Positions 35,127 to 44,899 are shown, numbered from the stretch's first letter. The stretch: DNA of 64,000 bases from Winogradskyella helgolandensis (GCF_013404085.1 NZ_JABFHO010000001.1:3609501-3673500); one strand, 5' to 3'. The notes: generated by a model from the letters alone, not told the origin. Numbers and translations are program-made.

Positions 35127-36857
35127 CTAATTAGGCACCACCAATATTTCTACGCGCCTGTTCTTACTTCTATGTTCATCCGAATCATTTTCTACTATAG
35201 GTTTGGATTCTCCATAGCCTATTTCTTGCCATTTAAATTGGCTACTTGGTATTAATTGTCTTAATGCCTTAGATACACTTTGAGCACGTGCTAGTGACAA
35301 TGCTTTATTGGTTGATTCACTGCCCACATCATCGGTATGACCTTCAACGATTACTTTTCCTTTTTTGAGTACAGTGATACTATTTACTAATTCTTTTAAG
35401 GCCGAAACTCCTTCTGGTTTTAATTCGCTTTTACCAGAATCAAACAATACTTGGCTATCTAAATTTAAACGCATGGCCGCACCAATAGCGGCAATAGCAT
35501 CTATATCAGCTCCGGGAAGTGCACTTTCCTCTTTAAGATCTTTTAACCGCACGTAGTAGAAAAGGTCTCCTTGTTTTACAAAAGGACCTATATCTACTTC
35601 AGCAGTTCCTCCATCAATCTTACCCACTTTAATCCAGTTTTTTCCGTCTTTTGAAATTTCGAGATCGGTTGGTTCTATTTGTCCAATTTCAAAAATGTAT
35701 AAGTCAGGACCATTTACATTGGTTAAAGCATTGTCTTCAAATTGTACTGTTAATGTACCCGCTAATCCTAAACTGTAAACTCCGGTTATATCCTCAATAT
35801 CATAACCTTGAATCACATCTGGTTCACCAAGCACACTATTAACTTGTTGGGACAAGAGTTTCGGATGGTTAAACTTCACCACTTTATCGGCAAACGAGAG
35901 TTTTCCTAGAGGTAGATAGACCGCCGTTTTCTGAGAACTTATATAGGTTGTTCCAACGTCGTCTCCAAAATATAAATCAGGATTGAGTTGCTGAAATTCC
36001 TTCTTTGCTGCGGCTGCCTTACGAACAATCTGATTGCCATATGTTTTAACTGTTTTTTTTCGATACGCTATGGCGCGTTGATATTTGGGACTGGCTTTCA
36101 ATTTTCCAGAAGCAATGTCTTTTTCCGTCTTATCTAGTTCTGCTAACAATTCCGTAGCCTCTTTATCACTGTGCATTTGAGAGGAAAGTTTACGCAATGA
36201 CTCCATCTTTTCCTCTTCTTCTGGACTTGACTTAATTTCGTTTTTTCGTTCTACATCATTTAATACCTGCTGTCCTTCTTTTAAATTTAACTGCGACATG
36301 ATGTTGGTACCAGCTAACGAATCAATCAATTTTAATTTTTCTAAAGTCGCTTCTGGTCCAGATTCTGCTTGAACTAAAAGAATAGCTTCTTCTAGTGAAA
36401 CTCCTGTAGGTGTATTTTTTGAAGTCAACTGTTCTTTAGAAATTTCACCTTTTGTAAGGGTTTCGACTTCTTCGTTTTGTGCTTCTAGCCGCTCTTTCAT
36501 AGCCTGTTGTGCAAGTATTTTGAGGCTATCTGGATTGTTAATAAGCTTTTCCATGGACTCACGAGACACGCCACTTTCTTCTAACATATCGAGTATTGTT
36601 TCGGTATCTAATTGAAAATCTGCTTCACCTTTTTTTTCTGAGGCTTCAAGCATACCCTTGCCCATATTAAACAGGTCATTTAATTCTGATTTAGTAGTGC
36701 GATCTGAAGAATTATTTGAGTGCGTTTTCGTCGTCTGAGAGTCTGAACTTGTTTGAGACTTAGAACTCACTTGGGTATCATTTTTTTTAGATTCACCTGA
36801 TGTGTTACCACACGAATAAATCATCAATACTATTAAAAGAAAACTTAGCTTTTTCAT
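35127..36857 (-). CDS. OmpA-like peptidoglycan-binding lipoprotein
   Basis: This is a 576-residue lipoprotein with its lipid cysteine at residue 16 (MIYSC). A long charged helical region (about 25-290) rich in K/E/S follows. A beta domain (about 300-445) contains YIFEIGQIEPTDLEISKDGK, a pattern seen in discoidin-like or cell-surface beta sandwiches. The C-terminal OmpA domain (about 465-576) has LFDSGKSELKPEG, VEGHTDDVGSESTNKALSLA and SKNRRVEILV. The OmpA domain binds peptidoglycan and so tethers an outer-membrane assembly to the wall. As the last gene of the 44899-to-35127 run it probably anchors the surface structure made by that operon. Confidence 0.88.
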   Translation of the reverse strand: MKKLSFLLIVLMIYSCGNTSGESKKNDTQVSSKSQTSSDSQTTKTHSNNSSDRTTKSELNDLFNMGKGMLEASEKKGEADFQLDTETILDMLEESGVSRESMEKLINNPDSLKILAQQAMKERLEAQNEEVETLTKGEISKEQLTSKNTPTGVSLEEAILLVQAESGPEATLEKLKLIDSLAGTNIMSQLNLKEGQQVLNDVERKNEIKSSPEEEEKMESLRKLSSQMHSDKEATELLAELDKTEKDIASGKLKASPKYQRAIAYRKKTVKTYGNQIVRKAAAAKKEFQQLNPDLYFGDDVGTTYISSQKTAVYLPLGKLSFADKVVKFNHPKLLSQQVNSVLGEPDVIQGYDIEDITGVYSLGLAGTLTVQFEDNALTNVNGPDLYIFEIGQIEPTDLEISKDGKNWIKVGKIDGGTAEVDIGPFVKQGDLFYYVRLKDLKEESALPGADIDAIAAIGAAMRLNLDSQVLFDSGKSELKPEGVSALKELVNSITVLKKGKVIVEGHTDDVGSESTNKALSLARAQSVSKALRQLIPSSQFKWQEIGYGESKPIVENDSDEHRSKNRRVEILVVPN

Positions 36858-36869
36858 AATTATTTTTAT

Positions 36870-38159
36870 TTAACGATGGTACCTCATTTCTACAAAATTG
36901 TAGAACATTACGCCAAATCTATCATACCAATCTTCTAAGCCATGAGCACGCTCGCAGGCATCTAAAGCCATTAAGCTATCATGGAAGGATTCTAACATTT
37001 CCACACGTTTTAAATCATAGGCTTTATCAACTTCTTCAATGCTTCGCATAATCCCTCTTCGCTGAGATTGCCATACAATACCTACTACGCCGTGATAACC
37101 CGATGTATTATCTCCTAAAGCAACAGCTGCATCTGTGTAGGCTTTAGAACAATTGTAAATGGTTTGAAGTTTTTCTAAGTTATACCGGGTTCTATTAAAT
37201 TCGGCACGAGCAGATCTAAAACAATCTGCACAAGCATTTTCTTCATCATTGCAAAAAGATGGAATTCGCGGTTGCCCTGGAGGCGTACCTGAGCCTAAAC
37301 AAGAGCCTAAATTTCTATAGGCATTGGCAAAGTCTTCCAAAGCCTTCTCCGTTTCAAATGCTTTGTTTATGGTATTTATTTGTGAATCAATATGCCCATT
37401 AATTGTTGCATTTACAGAATTTCTTTCTCTTCTATGAAATATTTCTGTTTCTAAATTAGATTCTCTGGCACGTTCAATGCCAACTGTTTGTCCATAACTT
37501 AAAGTTGATACTCCATGTATTGCAAGTAAAAGAAGTAAGAGCATGTTTTTTTTTCTACTCATTAATTTTCCTGCTAGTAATCCTACAACTAATAAAAGCA
37601 CACCGATAATTATAAATATCCAAAGGTTGCTTTCCACCGTTTTGGCAGAATCCACTTTTCCCACTGGAGTTTCTATATCCAAATCTTTTTCTGTCGCCTT
37701 AACAAAGGGGGAACCCAAATAATTTTTAACCTCAGGGCTTGCATTAACTACTACAGTATATGGAATGTCATAAGCTTCTTCCGATGACACTGTAAATCCG
37801 ATATCCTGATAGCTTCGAACTTTAAAGTTGATATAACCATCTTTAGAAGTAGCAGTTTTTTGCGTTTCTTCTACATTACTCCATGTGTTGAAAACAATAT
37901 CCGCACTTAAATTAGATTTGGCATCATTAGCAAAAATGAAAATATCTACATATTGAAAAACGTCATGTCCCTTTACAAAATGATAATTTATAGAGTCTTT
38001 CATTAACGTTGTACTCCCCTCTAGATACTTTGCGCCTTTATATTTGGGGTGTTCGGTGAGTTCTAATTTTGTAGGTTTTATCTTTTTATCTAAGGTAAAT
38101 GGTTGCGCAAAACCAACATAGCTAAAAGCGACAAACAAAAATGTGATTATAGTTTTCAT
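36870..38159 (-). CDS. Membrane hairpin protein with two exported domains
   Basis: I do not recognise a family for this 429-residue protein. A signal peptide (to about residue 18, GFAQ) leads to a beta-rich domain (about 20-180). A transmembrane helix follows (about 187-205, LWIFIIIGVLLLVVGLLAG), then a short basic turn MSRKKN and a second hydrophobic segment (about 206-221) that looks like a signal peptide ending SYGQ. The C-terminal 205 residues are helical and contain six closely spaced cysteines (for example CADCFRSARAEF), likely disulfide-bonded. The layout suggests both flanking domains are periplasmic, or that the second half is released by cleavage. It is 12 bases upstream of the OmpA-like gene. 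Confidence 0.75.
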   Translation of the reverse strand: MKTIITFLFVAFSYVGFAQPFTLDKKIKPTKLELTEHPKYKGAKYLEGSTTLMKDSINYHFVKGHDVFQYVDIFIFANDAKSNLSADIVFNTWSNVEETQKTATSKDGYINFKVRSYQDIGFTVSSEEAYDIPYTVVVNASPEVKNYLGSPFVKATEKDLDIETPVGKVDSAKTVESNLWIFIIIGVLLLVVGLLAGKLMSRKKNMLLLLLLAIHGVSTLSYGQTVGIERARESNLETEIFHRRERNSVNATINGHIDSQINTINKAFETEKALEDFANAYRNLGSCLGSGTPPGQPRIPSFCNDEENACADCFRSARAEFNRTRYNLEKLQTIYNCSKAYTDAAVALGDNTSGYHGVVGIVWQSQRRGIMRSIEEVDKAYDLKRVEMLESFHDSLMALDACERAHGLEDWYDRFGVMFYNFVEMRYHR

Positions 38160-38181
38160 AGTGGTGGTGTTTTTTTAGTAA

Positions 38182-38805
38182 TTATTTATTACCAAATGCT
38201 TTATCGAGATCTGAATAGCCTACACCACTAAATTTCAATGATGTAAAAGATATTACCGCCATAGATTGGTCTTCTAGTTTGCCTTCCTCAAAACGGATTT
38301 TCATATTTGAAACCTCAGCAGTTCCTGAAGCTGCAGTAGCATTAGATAAATCTATGACTCCTGAAATTGCGCTACCTGGTAAACGTTTCCCTCCTTCATT
38401 AAGTAATTGGTACATGGCACTCATTGTACCACCTCCTTTTTTTGGAGTCTTTAATATGGCTGTAACTTGTTCTAACTTTTTAGTGTCTGCATCGTAAAAC
38501 AACTGCACACTTTCTGAGCCTTTATCGAGTTTCTTGGTAAACGTCATTATTGCTGTTCGCTTTTTTGTTTTTGGATGTGTATCAACAATACCTGAAGCTT
38601 TAGTATAAGACCAATCTTTGCCGTTAATTTCGCATAGAAAGATGCCGTTACTTGAGGTTTTACTTTGAGTTGGTGTTTCTTTAGTTACGACTTCCGAAGT
38701 TGCTTTTTCGGTAATTTCGCTTTGTTCTAATGAATTAGTTTCATTGCTCTCTTTACATGATGTTAGAGTGATAATAAAGACTATTAATAATGTGTATCGT
38801 TTCAT
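38182..38805 (-). CDS. Lipoprotein of unknown function
   Basis: This 207-residue lipoprotein has its lipid cysteine at residue 17 (ITLTSC) and a serine/threonine/glutamate-rich linker to about residue 50. One compact beta-rich domain follows, starting FLCEINGKDWSYTKASG and ending FTSLKFSGVGYSDLDKAFG. The opening of the domain resembles small envelope lipoproteins that bind ligands or stabilise outer-membrane complexes, but I do not recognise a named family. It sits 10 bases before one fibre gene and 22 bases after another envelope gene within the fibre operon, so it is probably an accessory of the same structure. No catalytic motif is visible. Confidence 0.75.
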   Translation of the reverse strand: MKRYTLLIVFIITLTSCKESNETNSLEQSEITEKATSEVVTKETPTQSKTSSNGIFLCEINGKDWSYTKASGIVDTHPKTKKRTAIMTFTKKLDKGSESVQLFYDADTKKLEQVTAILKTPKKGGGTMSAMYQLLNEGGKRLPGSAISGVIDLSNATAASGTAEVSNMKIRFEEGKLEDQSMAVISFTSLKFSGVGYSDLDKAFGNK

Positions 38806-38815
38806 GATTTTATTT

Positions 38816-40741
38816 TTATTGGTTATTGGCTTCTATTTTTTCTACTCTTGAAATAAGATTATTAACCGTATTTTCTAGAGTTGAATTATCTGTTGACAAC
38901 GTTTCTATTTTTGAGTTTTGTGTGTTTATAACACCTTGTTGCTCTTGTAATGCTTTTATAAGAATGGGAATCAGCTCCGTATAAGACAAAGTGATTAAAT
39001 CTGATTCTTCAACATAAGTGGTAATACTTGGAAAGATCTTTTGTACTTCTTGTGAGATTAAACCTAGATTCCGCTTGGTGTCAGTTTGGTCCTTCATTAA
39101 GTAACTCACAGGATTTAGTTGCATCACTTTATTGAGTGTACCATTTTCTAAAACGGTAATGTCTTTTTTGGTACGTCTATCGGAAATTGAAGAATAATTA
39201 CCTGTAGATTCACTAAAGAAACCACGATAGTTTCCATTTCTATACATGGATAAGCCTCCATTAGGTCGCGTTTCTAGTCTCCATGAAGATGTGGCGTCTG
39301 ATGCATTTTGGATTGTTAATGGACCTTCTAAAATGCCATTATCATCGACTAATAAATAACGAGTATCGCCATATTCTTTTGTAATTAATGCTTTATCTCC
39401 CGCGATATTAATTAGAGAGATACTGAAAGAAGGTGCCGTAATGGTGCCATTTTTTAAAACAGTTAAGGCGTTATTTCTTGCCCCATCACTTGTACCATTT
39501 CCTATTTCAAATAATGGATCTTCTGCTAACCAATGTGTGTCTCCATCATTATCAGTTCCGACATTATCAGTAAAACCACCTGTATTAAATCGACCTATCG
39601 CTGTAACATTAAAAGATTCAGCTTTTGTTTCATATCCAAAGGCGGTAGATGCTTCGGCTAATGCATCTGTTTTAAAGCCCATAGCCGTAGAATACTGTCC
39701 ATGTGCATTTGTGAAATATCCACTAGCAAATGCATAATCGTTAGTTGCCTCAGTATCTCTTCCCATTGCCGTTGCTCCAGTACCTTGAGCTCTCGTGTTG
39801 TGTCCTGAAGCAAAAGAGTAAAGACCTATGTAATTTATTTCTTCTTCATGAAAATAATCATAGTAAGTTCCTGTATTCCAATACACACTAGAGGGACCAG
39901 TGTTTAATGTACCTACCCTAAAAGCGTGGCGATCTGGTAACCACATAAGTTTATCCCCTGATCCTATAGTATCTTGCCCAAATATCACACGTTTATTATT
40001 TCCGACATGAAAGTTTGCTTTTGGAGTAACTCCGACACCTACACCTACTTGTCCGTTGCCAGTTATGGTCATGACCTCACCGCTTCTATCGTTCCTGAAA
40101 TTCAATCGGTCGTTCCTTCCTTCTTCATTTGTTGCAATATATCCGGCTATTGTCCATTGGACATCCTCACTATTATTGTTGTTTTTAAAATTGAGACGTG
40201 CATAATCGTTTTCTTCTTCATTTAACAAAATATGGGGATTAGACAATGAACTATCATGAGACAATTCTAACATACCATTTGGACTATCAGTACCTATGCC
40301 AATAGTACCATCGCTATAGTATAAGTCATTTTCATTTTTTTTCCAGTAGCCATCTGCAGAAGTTAACGCATTAATGGCATAAGGTACTGTCTTAAATTCT
40401 GTAGTTCCCATATCTACTAAACCTAAACCCGTATTGACTTGTACATTAAAAAAATGAGAATCACTTCCCCAATTAATATCAGAAAATGTTCCCGAAATTG
40501 GTGTGCCTTCTCCAATGTTGACAATAACAATCCCATTAGCATCAGTAGTTGATGAATGGGTTTCTTTATATACATTGGTTTGCGCTACGCCTTCTAAAAT
40601 GCTAAACTCAATTTGAATTAGATCATTAGCAACGACATTACCGAGGTCATCTTTAATAACCGCCTTATAATTAATGCCTTGTTGAGCAAAAGTTGATATG
40701 GAAATCAAAATAGTAATGAGTAAAATAATTTTGGTTTTCAT
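38816..40741 (-). CDS. Fibre-like exported protein with head repeats and S74 chaperone (641 residues)
   Basis: A signal peptide (to FAQ near residue 20) and the shared N-terminal domain (about 21-125) are followed by a beta-shaft region (about 130-300: IGIGTDSPNGMLELSHDS, GQVGVGVGVTPKANFHVG) that precedes the head repeats. There are about five degenerate Hep_Hag units (about 305-385). A linker ALTVLKNGTITAPSFSISLI comes next, then the S74 chaperone domain starting SDRRTKKDI (about 520) and a coiled-coil tail. The shaft-before-head order is the reverse of that in the 879-residue paralogue, so domain shuffling has occurred. It shares its chaperone and coiled coil with the next gene rather than with the two downstream paralogues. 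Confidence 0.83.
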   Translation of the reverse strand: MKTKIILLITILISISTFAQQGINYKAVIKDDLGNVVANDLIQIEFSILEGVAQTNVYKETHSSTTDANGIVIVNIGEGTPISGTFSDINWGSDSHFFNVQVNTGLGLVDMGTTEFKTVPYAINALTSADGYWKKNENDLYYSDGTIGIGTDSPNGMLELSHDSSLSNPHILLNEEENDYARLNFKNNNNSEDVQWTIAGYIATNEEGRNDRLNFRNDRSGEVMTITGNGQVGVGVGVTPKANFHVGNNKRVIFGQDTIGSGDKLMWLPDRHAFRVGTLNTGPSSVYWNTGTYYDYFHEEEINYIGLYSFASGHNTRAQGTGATAMGRDTEATNDYAFASGYFTNAHGQYSTAMGFKTDALAEASTAFGYETKAESFNVTAIGRFNTGGFTDNVGTDNDGDTHWLAEDPLFEIGNGTSDGARNNALTVLKNGTITAPSFSISLINIAGDKALITKEYGDTRYLLVDDNGILEGPLTIQNASDATSSWRLETRPNGGLSMYRNGNYRGFFSESTGNYSSISDRRTKKDITVLENGTLNKVMQLNPVSYLMKDQTDTKRNLGLISQEVQKIFPSITTYVEESDLITLSYTELIPILIKALQEQQGVINTQNSKIETLSTDNSTLENTVNNLISRVEKIEANNQ

Positions 40742-40753
40742 GAATTGATTTTT

Positions 40754-42295
40754 TTAATTAGTTGACTTAGATTCCATAAGATTTAAGCGTGTTGATAATG
40801 CTTCAATTAATTTATCTTGAACAATATCTTTCTTGGTTTGAGATTCAATAGTTTTGTTTTGACCATCAATAATATTTTGTTGCTCTTGCAATGCTTTTAT
40901 AAGAATGGGAATCAGCTCCGTATAAGACAAAGTGATTAAGTCTGATTCTTCAACATACGAGGTAATACTTGGAAAGATCTTTTGTACTTCTTGAGATATT
41001 AAACCTAAGTTACGCTTGGTATCCGTTTGGTCTTTCATTAGGTAACTTACAGGGTTGAGCTGCATCACTTTATGGAGTGTGCCGTTTTCTATGGCTGTAA
41101 TGTCTCTTTTTAACCGTCTATCAGAGATTGATGAATAAACACCTGTAGATTCACTAAAATAACCGCGATAATCACCATTTCTATATAATGACAAATTGCC
41201 ATTAGGTCGCGTTTCTAATCGCCATGAGGAAGTGTCGTCTGATGCGTTTTGAATTGTTAAAGAGCCATCAACATTAACGTTTCCATCCGACAATAGAAAA
41301 TTAGTATCAGCATACTCTTTAGTGATTAAAGCTTTATCATCTATGATTTCCGATAAGTCGAAACTTGGCGCAGTGATGCTACCATTTTTTAAAACAATTA
41401 ATGCATCATTCCTATGAAAGGTGCCTTGCCAATAACCATTACCAATTACAAATAGCCGATCATTTGAATTCCATTCAGACACACTATTCGGAGTATAATT
41501 TGTATTAAACAAGCCTAAAGCTATTTCTCCGTAAGATAATGCTTTAGAAGACGGCCCTATAGCTGTTGAGTATTGTCCTTTTGATTCCGAATCATAACCA
41601 ATAGCTGTTGAAAATTCTCCTACTGATCTCGAGTAATAACCAATAGCAGATGAAAATTCACCAGAAGCAATAGAACCATTACCTAATGCAGTTGAAGCAA
41701 AACCAGAAGCTGTATTTCTATGTCCTGACGCAAAAGAATGACGACCAGTCGCACCGCGTGTCGTGGAATTAGAACCACTATAACTTAAATCTACTGCATT
41801 TTCACCTAAATTTCCGTACAAAGCAGAATTTTGGCCAATTAATCGCCAGCCATAAATTGGCTGTCCGGTAGCAGAGTCTGTGCTGTCCGTAACTTTTTCT
41901 AAACCACTTACATTTGCCGCACTAAAGGCATAAGGTACAGCCATAAATTCTGTAGCATCAAAATTTATGGTACCACCATTATAAGTTATTGTGGTTTGTA
42001 AAAAATGTTGATTGGCACTCCAATTTATATCCGCAAAAACACCAATACTCGGCGTTGTATCTGTACCAATATTTAGAATAACTAATCCATTAGTATCCGT
42101 AGTATAATTATGGTCTTCTTGATATATTATGGTACCAGTTGTTGAATTTTCAAGTATACTAAATTGCACGTTCATAAATGTATTTGCAAGTACATTGTCA
42201 TTGGAATCCTTTAATAACGCTTTGTAGTTAATGCCTTGTTGGGCAAAACTTATACTTGAAATGATTAATGCAATTAATAATTTAAATGCTTTCAT
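40754..42295 (-). CDS. Fibre-like exported protein with head repeats and S74 chaperone (513 residues)
   Basis: A signal peptide (to about residue 18, SFAQ) and the shared N-terminal domain are followed by a GNLGENAVDLSYSG-type linker (about 165-180). Six Hep_Hag units (about 190-270, such as FASTALGNGSIASGEF) come next, then a short linker with KNGSITAPSFDLSEI. The S74 chaperone domain begins at SDRRLKRDI (about 390) and the tail is coiled coil. From the chaperone onward it is close to the 641-residue paralogue at DNA level (for example around 40880-41070 against 38940-39130). It lies 12 bases upstream of that gene in the same operon. Its N-terminal half has diverged, as the substrate-facing part would under selection. 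Confidence 0.83.
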   Translation of the reverse strand: MKAFKLLIALIISSISFAQQGINYKALLKDSNDNVLANTFMNVQFSILENSTTGTIIYQEDHNYTTDTNGLVILNIGTDTTPSIGVFADINWSANQHFLQTTITYNGGTINFDATEFMAVPYAFSAANVSGLEKVTDSTDSATGQPIYGWRLIGQNSALYGNLGENAVDLSYSGSNSTTRGATGRHSFASGHRNTASGFASTALGNGSIASGEFSSAIGYYSRSVGEFSTAIGYDSESKGQYSTAIGPSSKALSYGEIALGLFNTNYTPNSVSEWNSNDRLFVIGNGYWQGTFHRNDALIVLKNGSITAPSFDLSEIIDDKALITKEYADTNFLLSDGNVNVDGSLTIQNASDDTSSWRLETRPNGNLSLYRNGDYRGYFSESTGVYSSISDRRLKRDITAIENGTLHKVMQLNPVSYLMKDQTDTKRNLGLISQEVQKIFPSITSYVEESDLITLSYTELIPILIKALQEQQNIIDGQNKTIESQTKKDIVQDKLIEALSTRLNLMESKSTN

Positions 42296-42330
42296 AATGC
42301 TAGGTTTTATTGTTTTTAACTTTCTCCTAA

Positions 42331-44124
42331 TTATAATTTATACAGAACGAATTGAAAAGTTGTTGGTGTTAAAGAACCAGAACTATTAAAAACACGAACT
42401 TCCAGTTTGTTATTTAAATAAGTTAATGTTGAAAACCGAGGATTACCACCGTAAGGTACTATGGTACAAGCACTATTAAATACAGTTAAGTTTTCGTTAT
42501 CAACGGTTATTTTGATGACACCAGAACTTATGGTAGCAGAAAAGTTTCCAGTACCACTTAATACATTTGCATTAGACTCTACTGTACCATAAGCAATTGG
42601 AACTAAATTTGAAGTGGAATTTATATAGTTAGAATCTGCAAATTCTTTAGTAATTAAAGCTTTGTCATCTGTTATTTCTGATATATCAAAACTTGGTGCT
42701 GTAATTGTCCCATTTTTTAAAACAACTAGCGCATTACTTCTTAAATAACCACCGTCATAGAACCCATTTCCAATAACAAAAAGACGGTCATTAGCATCCC
42801 AATTAGATATATTGTTTGGTGTAGATTCTGTACTATAAAGTCCTATAACAGTTTCTCCGTATGAAGATGCACTATTGAGTCTTCCCATTGCAGTGGAATA
42901 ATCTCCTGAAGCATTATTTACAGAACCCAAAGCTATTGAATAATCTCCTAAAGCGCTATTAGAAGAGCCTATAGCGGTGGAGTAATCTCCTGAAGATACT
43001 GTCGCATAACCTAAAGCGGTAGAATAATCTCCTGAGGAAAATGTCCTGTTCCCAATTGCTGTTGAAAAATCCCCCGTAGCTCCATAAAATGATGTAAAAC
43101 CTGTATAACTTAGATCCACAGCATTGTCTCCAATATTGCCGTAATGATCTGGGTTTCTTCCTACTAATCTCCATCCTGTGTTTCCACCTTCTATTATTTG
43201 CTCTAAACCAGAACCTATAAGATTTGAGTCTGCGTATTCTTTAGTTATCAATGCTTTATCATCCGTAATTTCAGAAATATCAAAACTTGGTGCTGTGATT
43301 GTCCCATTTTTTAAAACGGTTAAGGCATTTTCTCGCAATAGATTGGTTCCTATACCAATTTCAAACATAGGATCAGTTGGGATATCCATCAATGGATCCC
43401 CACCTCCAACATTCCATTTTCCGATTGCGGTTGAATTTCTAGCTTCGGCTATTGTAAAATAACCTATCGCTGTGGAAAGTGAGCCTGAGGCATGTGTGGC
43501 ATAACCCATTGCTGTAGAATAACTTTCTGAGGCCCTTGTATTACCACCAGTTGTAAAGGCATATTTCCCAGTTGCACCCCATGAATCTGAAACTATTGTA
43601 TGTTGGCTTAAATCCACAGCATTGACCCCAATATTCCCATAAGAATCTGGGTTTTGTCCTATTAACCTCCATCCATAATATGGAAGTCCTGTATCGGGAC
43701 TTACACTTTCAGTAATTTTTTCTAAACCACTAACATTTGCAGCACTTAAAGCATACGGCACAGCCATAAATTGCGTGGTAGACACATCTACTAATCCATC
43801 ACCAATATCAATTTGTATATTTAGCCAATGCTCATCATTTCCCCAACTTATATCTGAAAAAACATCTGATGTGTTACCATCACCTATTGTACTAATTAAA
43901 ATACCATTAGCATCTGTTGATGCATTAGTATGTGTTTCTTGATATACTTGATTAATTAATGCGGCACCTTCATAAATTGTAAATTGTACATCTATAATGT
44001 TAGTATTTATAAGTGTATTACCGTTATCATCTTTAATTAAAGCTTTGTAATTGATGCCTTGTTGTGCAAAGCTTGAAACTGATATAAATAACGTAACGAC
44101 TAATGCGATTATAATTTTTTTCAT
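42331..44124 (-). CDS. Fibre-like exported protein lacking the S74 chaperone (597 residues)
   Basis: This has the same opening (signal peptide, GINYKALIKDDNGNTLINTN) and two head blocks: about three units near residues 190-235 and six near 350-435. The linkers are of the TITAPSFDISEITDDKALIT type, and that linker occurs twice. Where the other four end in SDRR-type chaperone and coiled coil, this one ends in a compact beta domain of about 85 residues (about 512-597) with two cysteines or fewer and no self-cleavage serine. It must therefore trimerise, fold or attach differently, or depend on its neighbours. It is the first fibre gene of the operon. Confidence 0.83.
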   Translation of the reverse strand: MKKIIIALVVTLFISVSSFAQQGINYKALIKDDNGNTLINTNIIDVQFTIYEGAALINQVYQETHTNASTDANGILISTIGDGNTSDVFSDISWGNDEHWLNIQIDIGDGLVDVSTTQFMAVPYALSAANVSGLEKITESVSPDTGLPYYGWRLIGQNPDSYGNIGVNAVDLSQHTIVSDSWGATGKYAFTTGGNTRASESYSTAMGYATHASGSLSTAIGYFTIAEARNSTAIGKWNVGGGDPLMDIPTDPMFEIGIGTNLLRENALTVLKNGTITAPSFDISEITDDKALITKEYADSNLIGSGLEQIIEGGNTGWRLVGRNPDHYGNIGDNAVDLSYTGFTSFYGATGDFSTAIGNRTFSSGDYSTALGYATVSSGDYSTAIGSSNSALGDYSIALGSVNNASGDYSTAMGRLNSASSYGETVIGLYSTESTPNNISNWDANDRLFVIGNGFYDGGYLRSNALVVLKNGTITAPSFDISEITDDKALITKEFADSNYINSTSNLVPIAYGTVESNANVLSGTGNFSATISSGVIKITVDNENLTVFNSACTIVPYGGNPRFSTLTYLNNKLEVRVFNSSGSLTPTTFQFVLYKL

Positions 44125-44173
44125 GTTCTTGTTTTTAATGATTACACAAATAATAAACTTGACTATTTAGAAA

Positions 44174-44899
44174 TCAAATCATTAAATCAACACCGACACC
44201 GCTGATTTCTAAAATTTCATCAGCAGAAACACGTTCACCAACTATTTTCAATGACATACATAAACCGTATTTAACACTTTTAGCTGGCCCAAACGAGAAG
44301 CCATGCATTCGATCTGGTCCCCAAAGTTTCTGATTACTTTTGTGAAAAATGCGTTCATTAGCATCCCATAATTCCACATCCGAAATATGGAAACTGACAT
44401 TTGTAGAAGAACATTTAACCAATATTTTTGAGACTTTTGCTCTAACATTATTAGCAATAACTGGAGTAGGTATTGTAAAATGCACCCAAAATTCTCCATT
44501 TTTACTTTTAGCTTTTGTGCCACTATCCCAAATCGTAAAAACAGCACCACCAGAGGTAGAAACCATAGTCGCTGCAGCCTCGCCTGGTAGTATTATTGAA
44601 GTCCCCTCGAATTTAGATCCCGTCCTTACTCCTCTCAAATAACCTGCAGTAAGTGGAGCTCGAATTTTTCCAATTAATTTACTTCCAAAAGATATAGCGT
44701 CTTTTCCATCATGGAATCTACCTTCCATTTTTCCCTCACTACCATGTGTCCACATGGCATATAAATTTGAGCTATTATCATTACTACTATTACTAGCATT
44801 AAGCCTATTTGTAAATAACAATCCTACTGTTCCGAAAGCAGCTCCTTTTAATAGTTTATCTAAAAATTTTCTTCTATTAGTTTGATTTGTTGTATTCAT
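44174..44899 (-). CDS. Tat-exported protein of unknown function
   Basis: This 241-residue protein begins with a twin-arginine signal: NRRKFLDKLLKGAAFG precedes a hydrophobic stretch to about residue 32, so it would be exported already folded. The mature part is one beta-rich domain with repeated blocks such as MWTHGSEGKMEGRFHDG and GAVFTIWDSGTKAK. It holds many tryptophan and glycine residues and a GPDRMHGFSFGPAKSV loop. I do not recognise a confident family. It is the first long gene of the fibre operon, 49 bases before the chaperone-less fibre gene. Tat export next to Sec-exported fibres hints at a cofactor or at a sugar- or metal-binding role; that is inference. Confidence 0.7.
   Translation of the reverse strand: MNTTNQTNRRKFLDKLLKGAAFGTVGLLFTNRLNASNSSNDNSSNLYAMWTHGSEGKMEGRFHDGKDAISFGSKLIGKIRAPLTAGYLRGVRTGSKFEGTSIILPGEAAATMVSTSGGAVFTIWDSGTKAKSKNGEFWVHFTIPTPVIANNVRAKVSKILVKCSSTNVSFHISDVELWDANERIFHKSNQKLWGPDRMHGFSFGPAKSVKYGLCMSLKIVGERVSADEILEISGVGVDLMI

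Noticed and set aside
30579..44124. Prophage origin suggested by tail-fibre-like S74 proteins
   Set aside because: The S74 chaperone also occurs in phage tail spikes, but no capsid, terminase, integrase, lysis or other tail gene is present, and each protein has a Sec signal peptide and a Bacteroidota N-terminal domain. They are cellular exported proteins.
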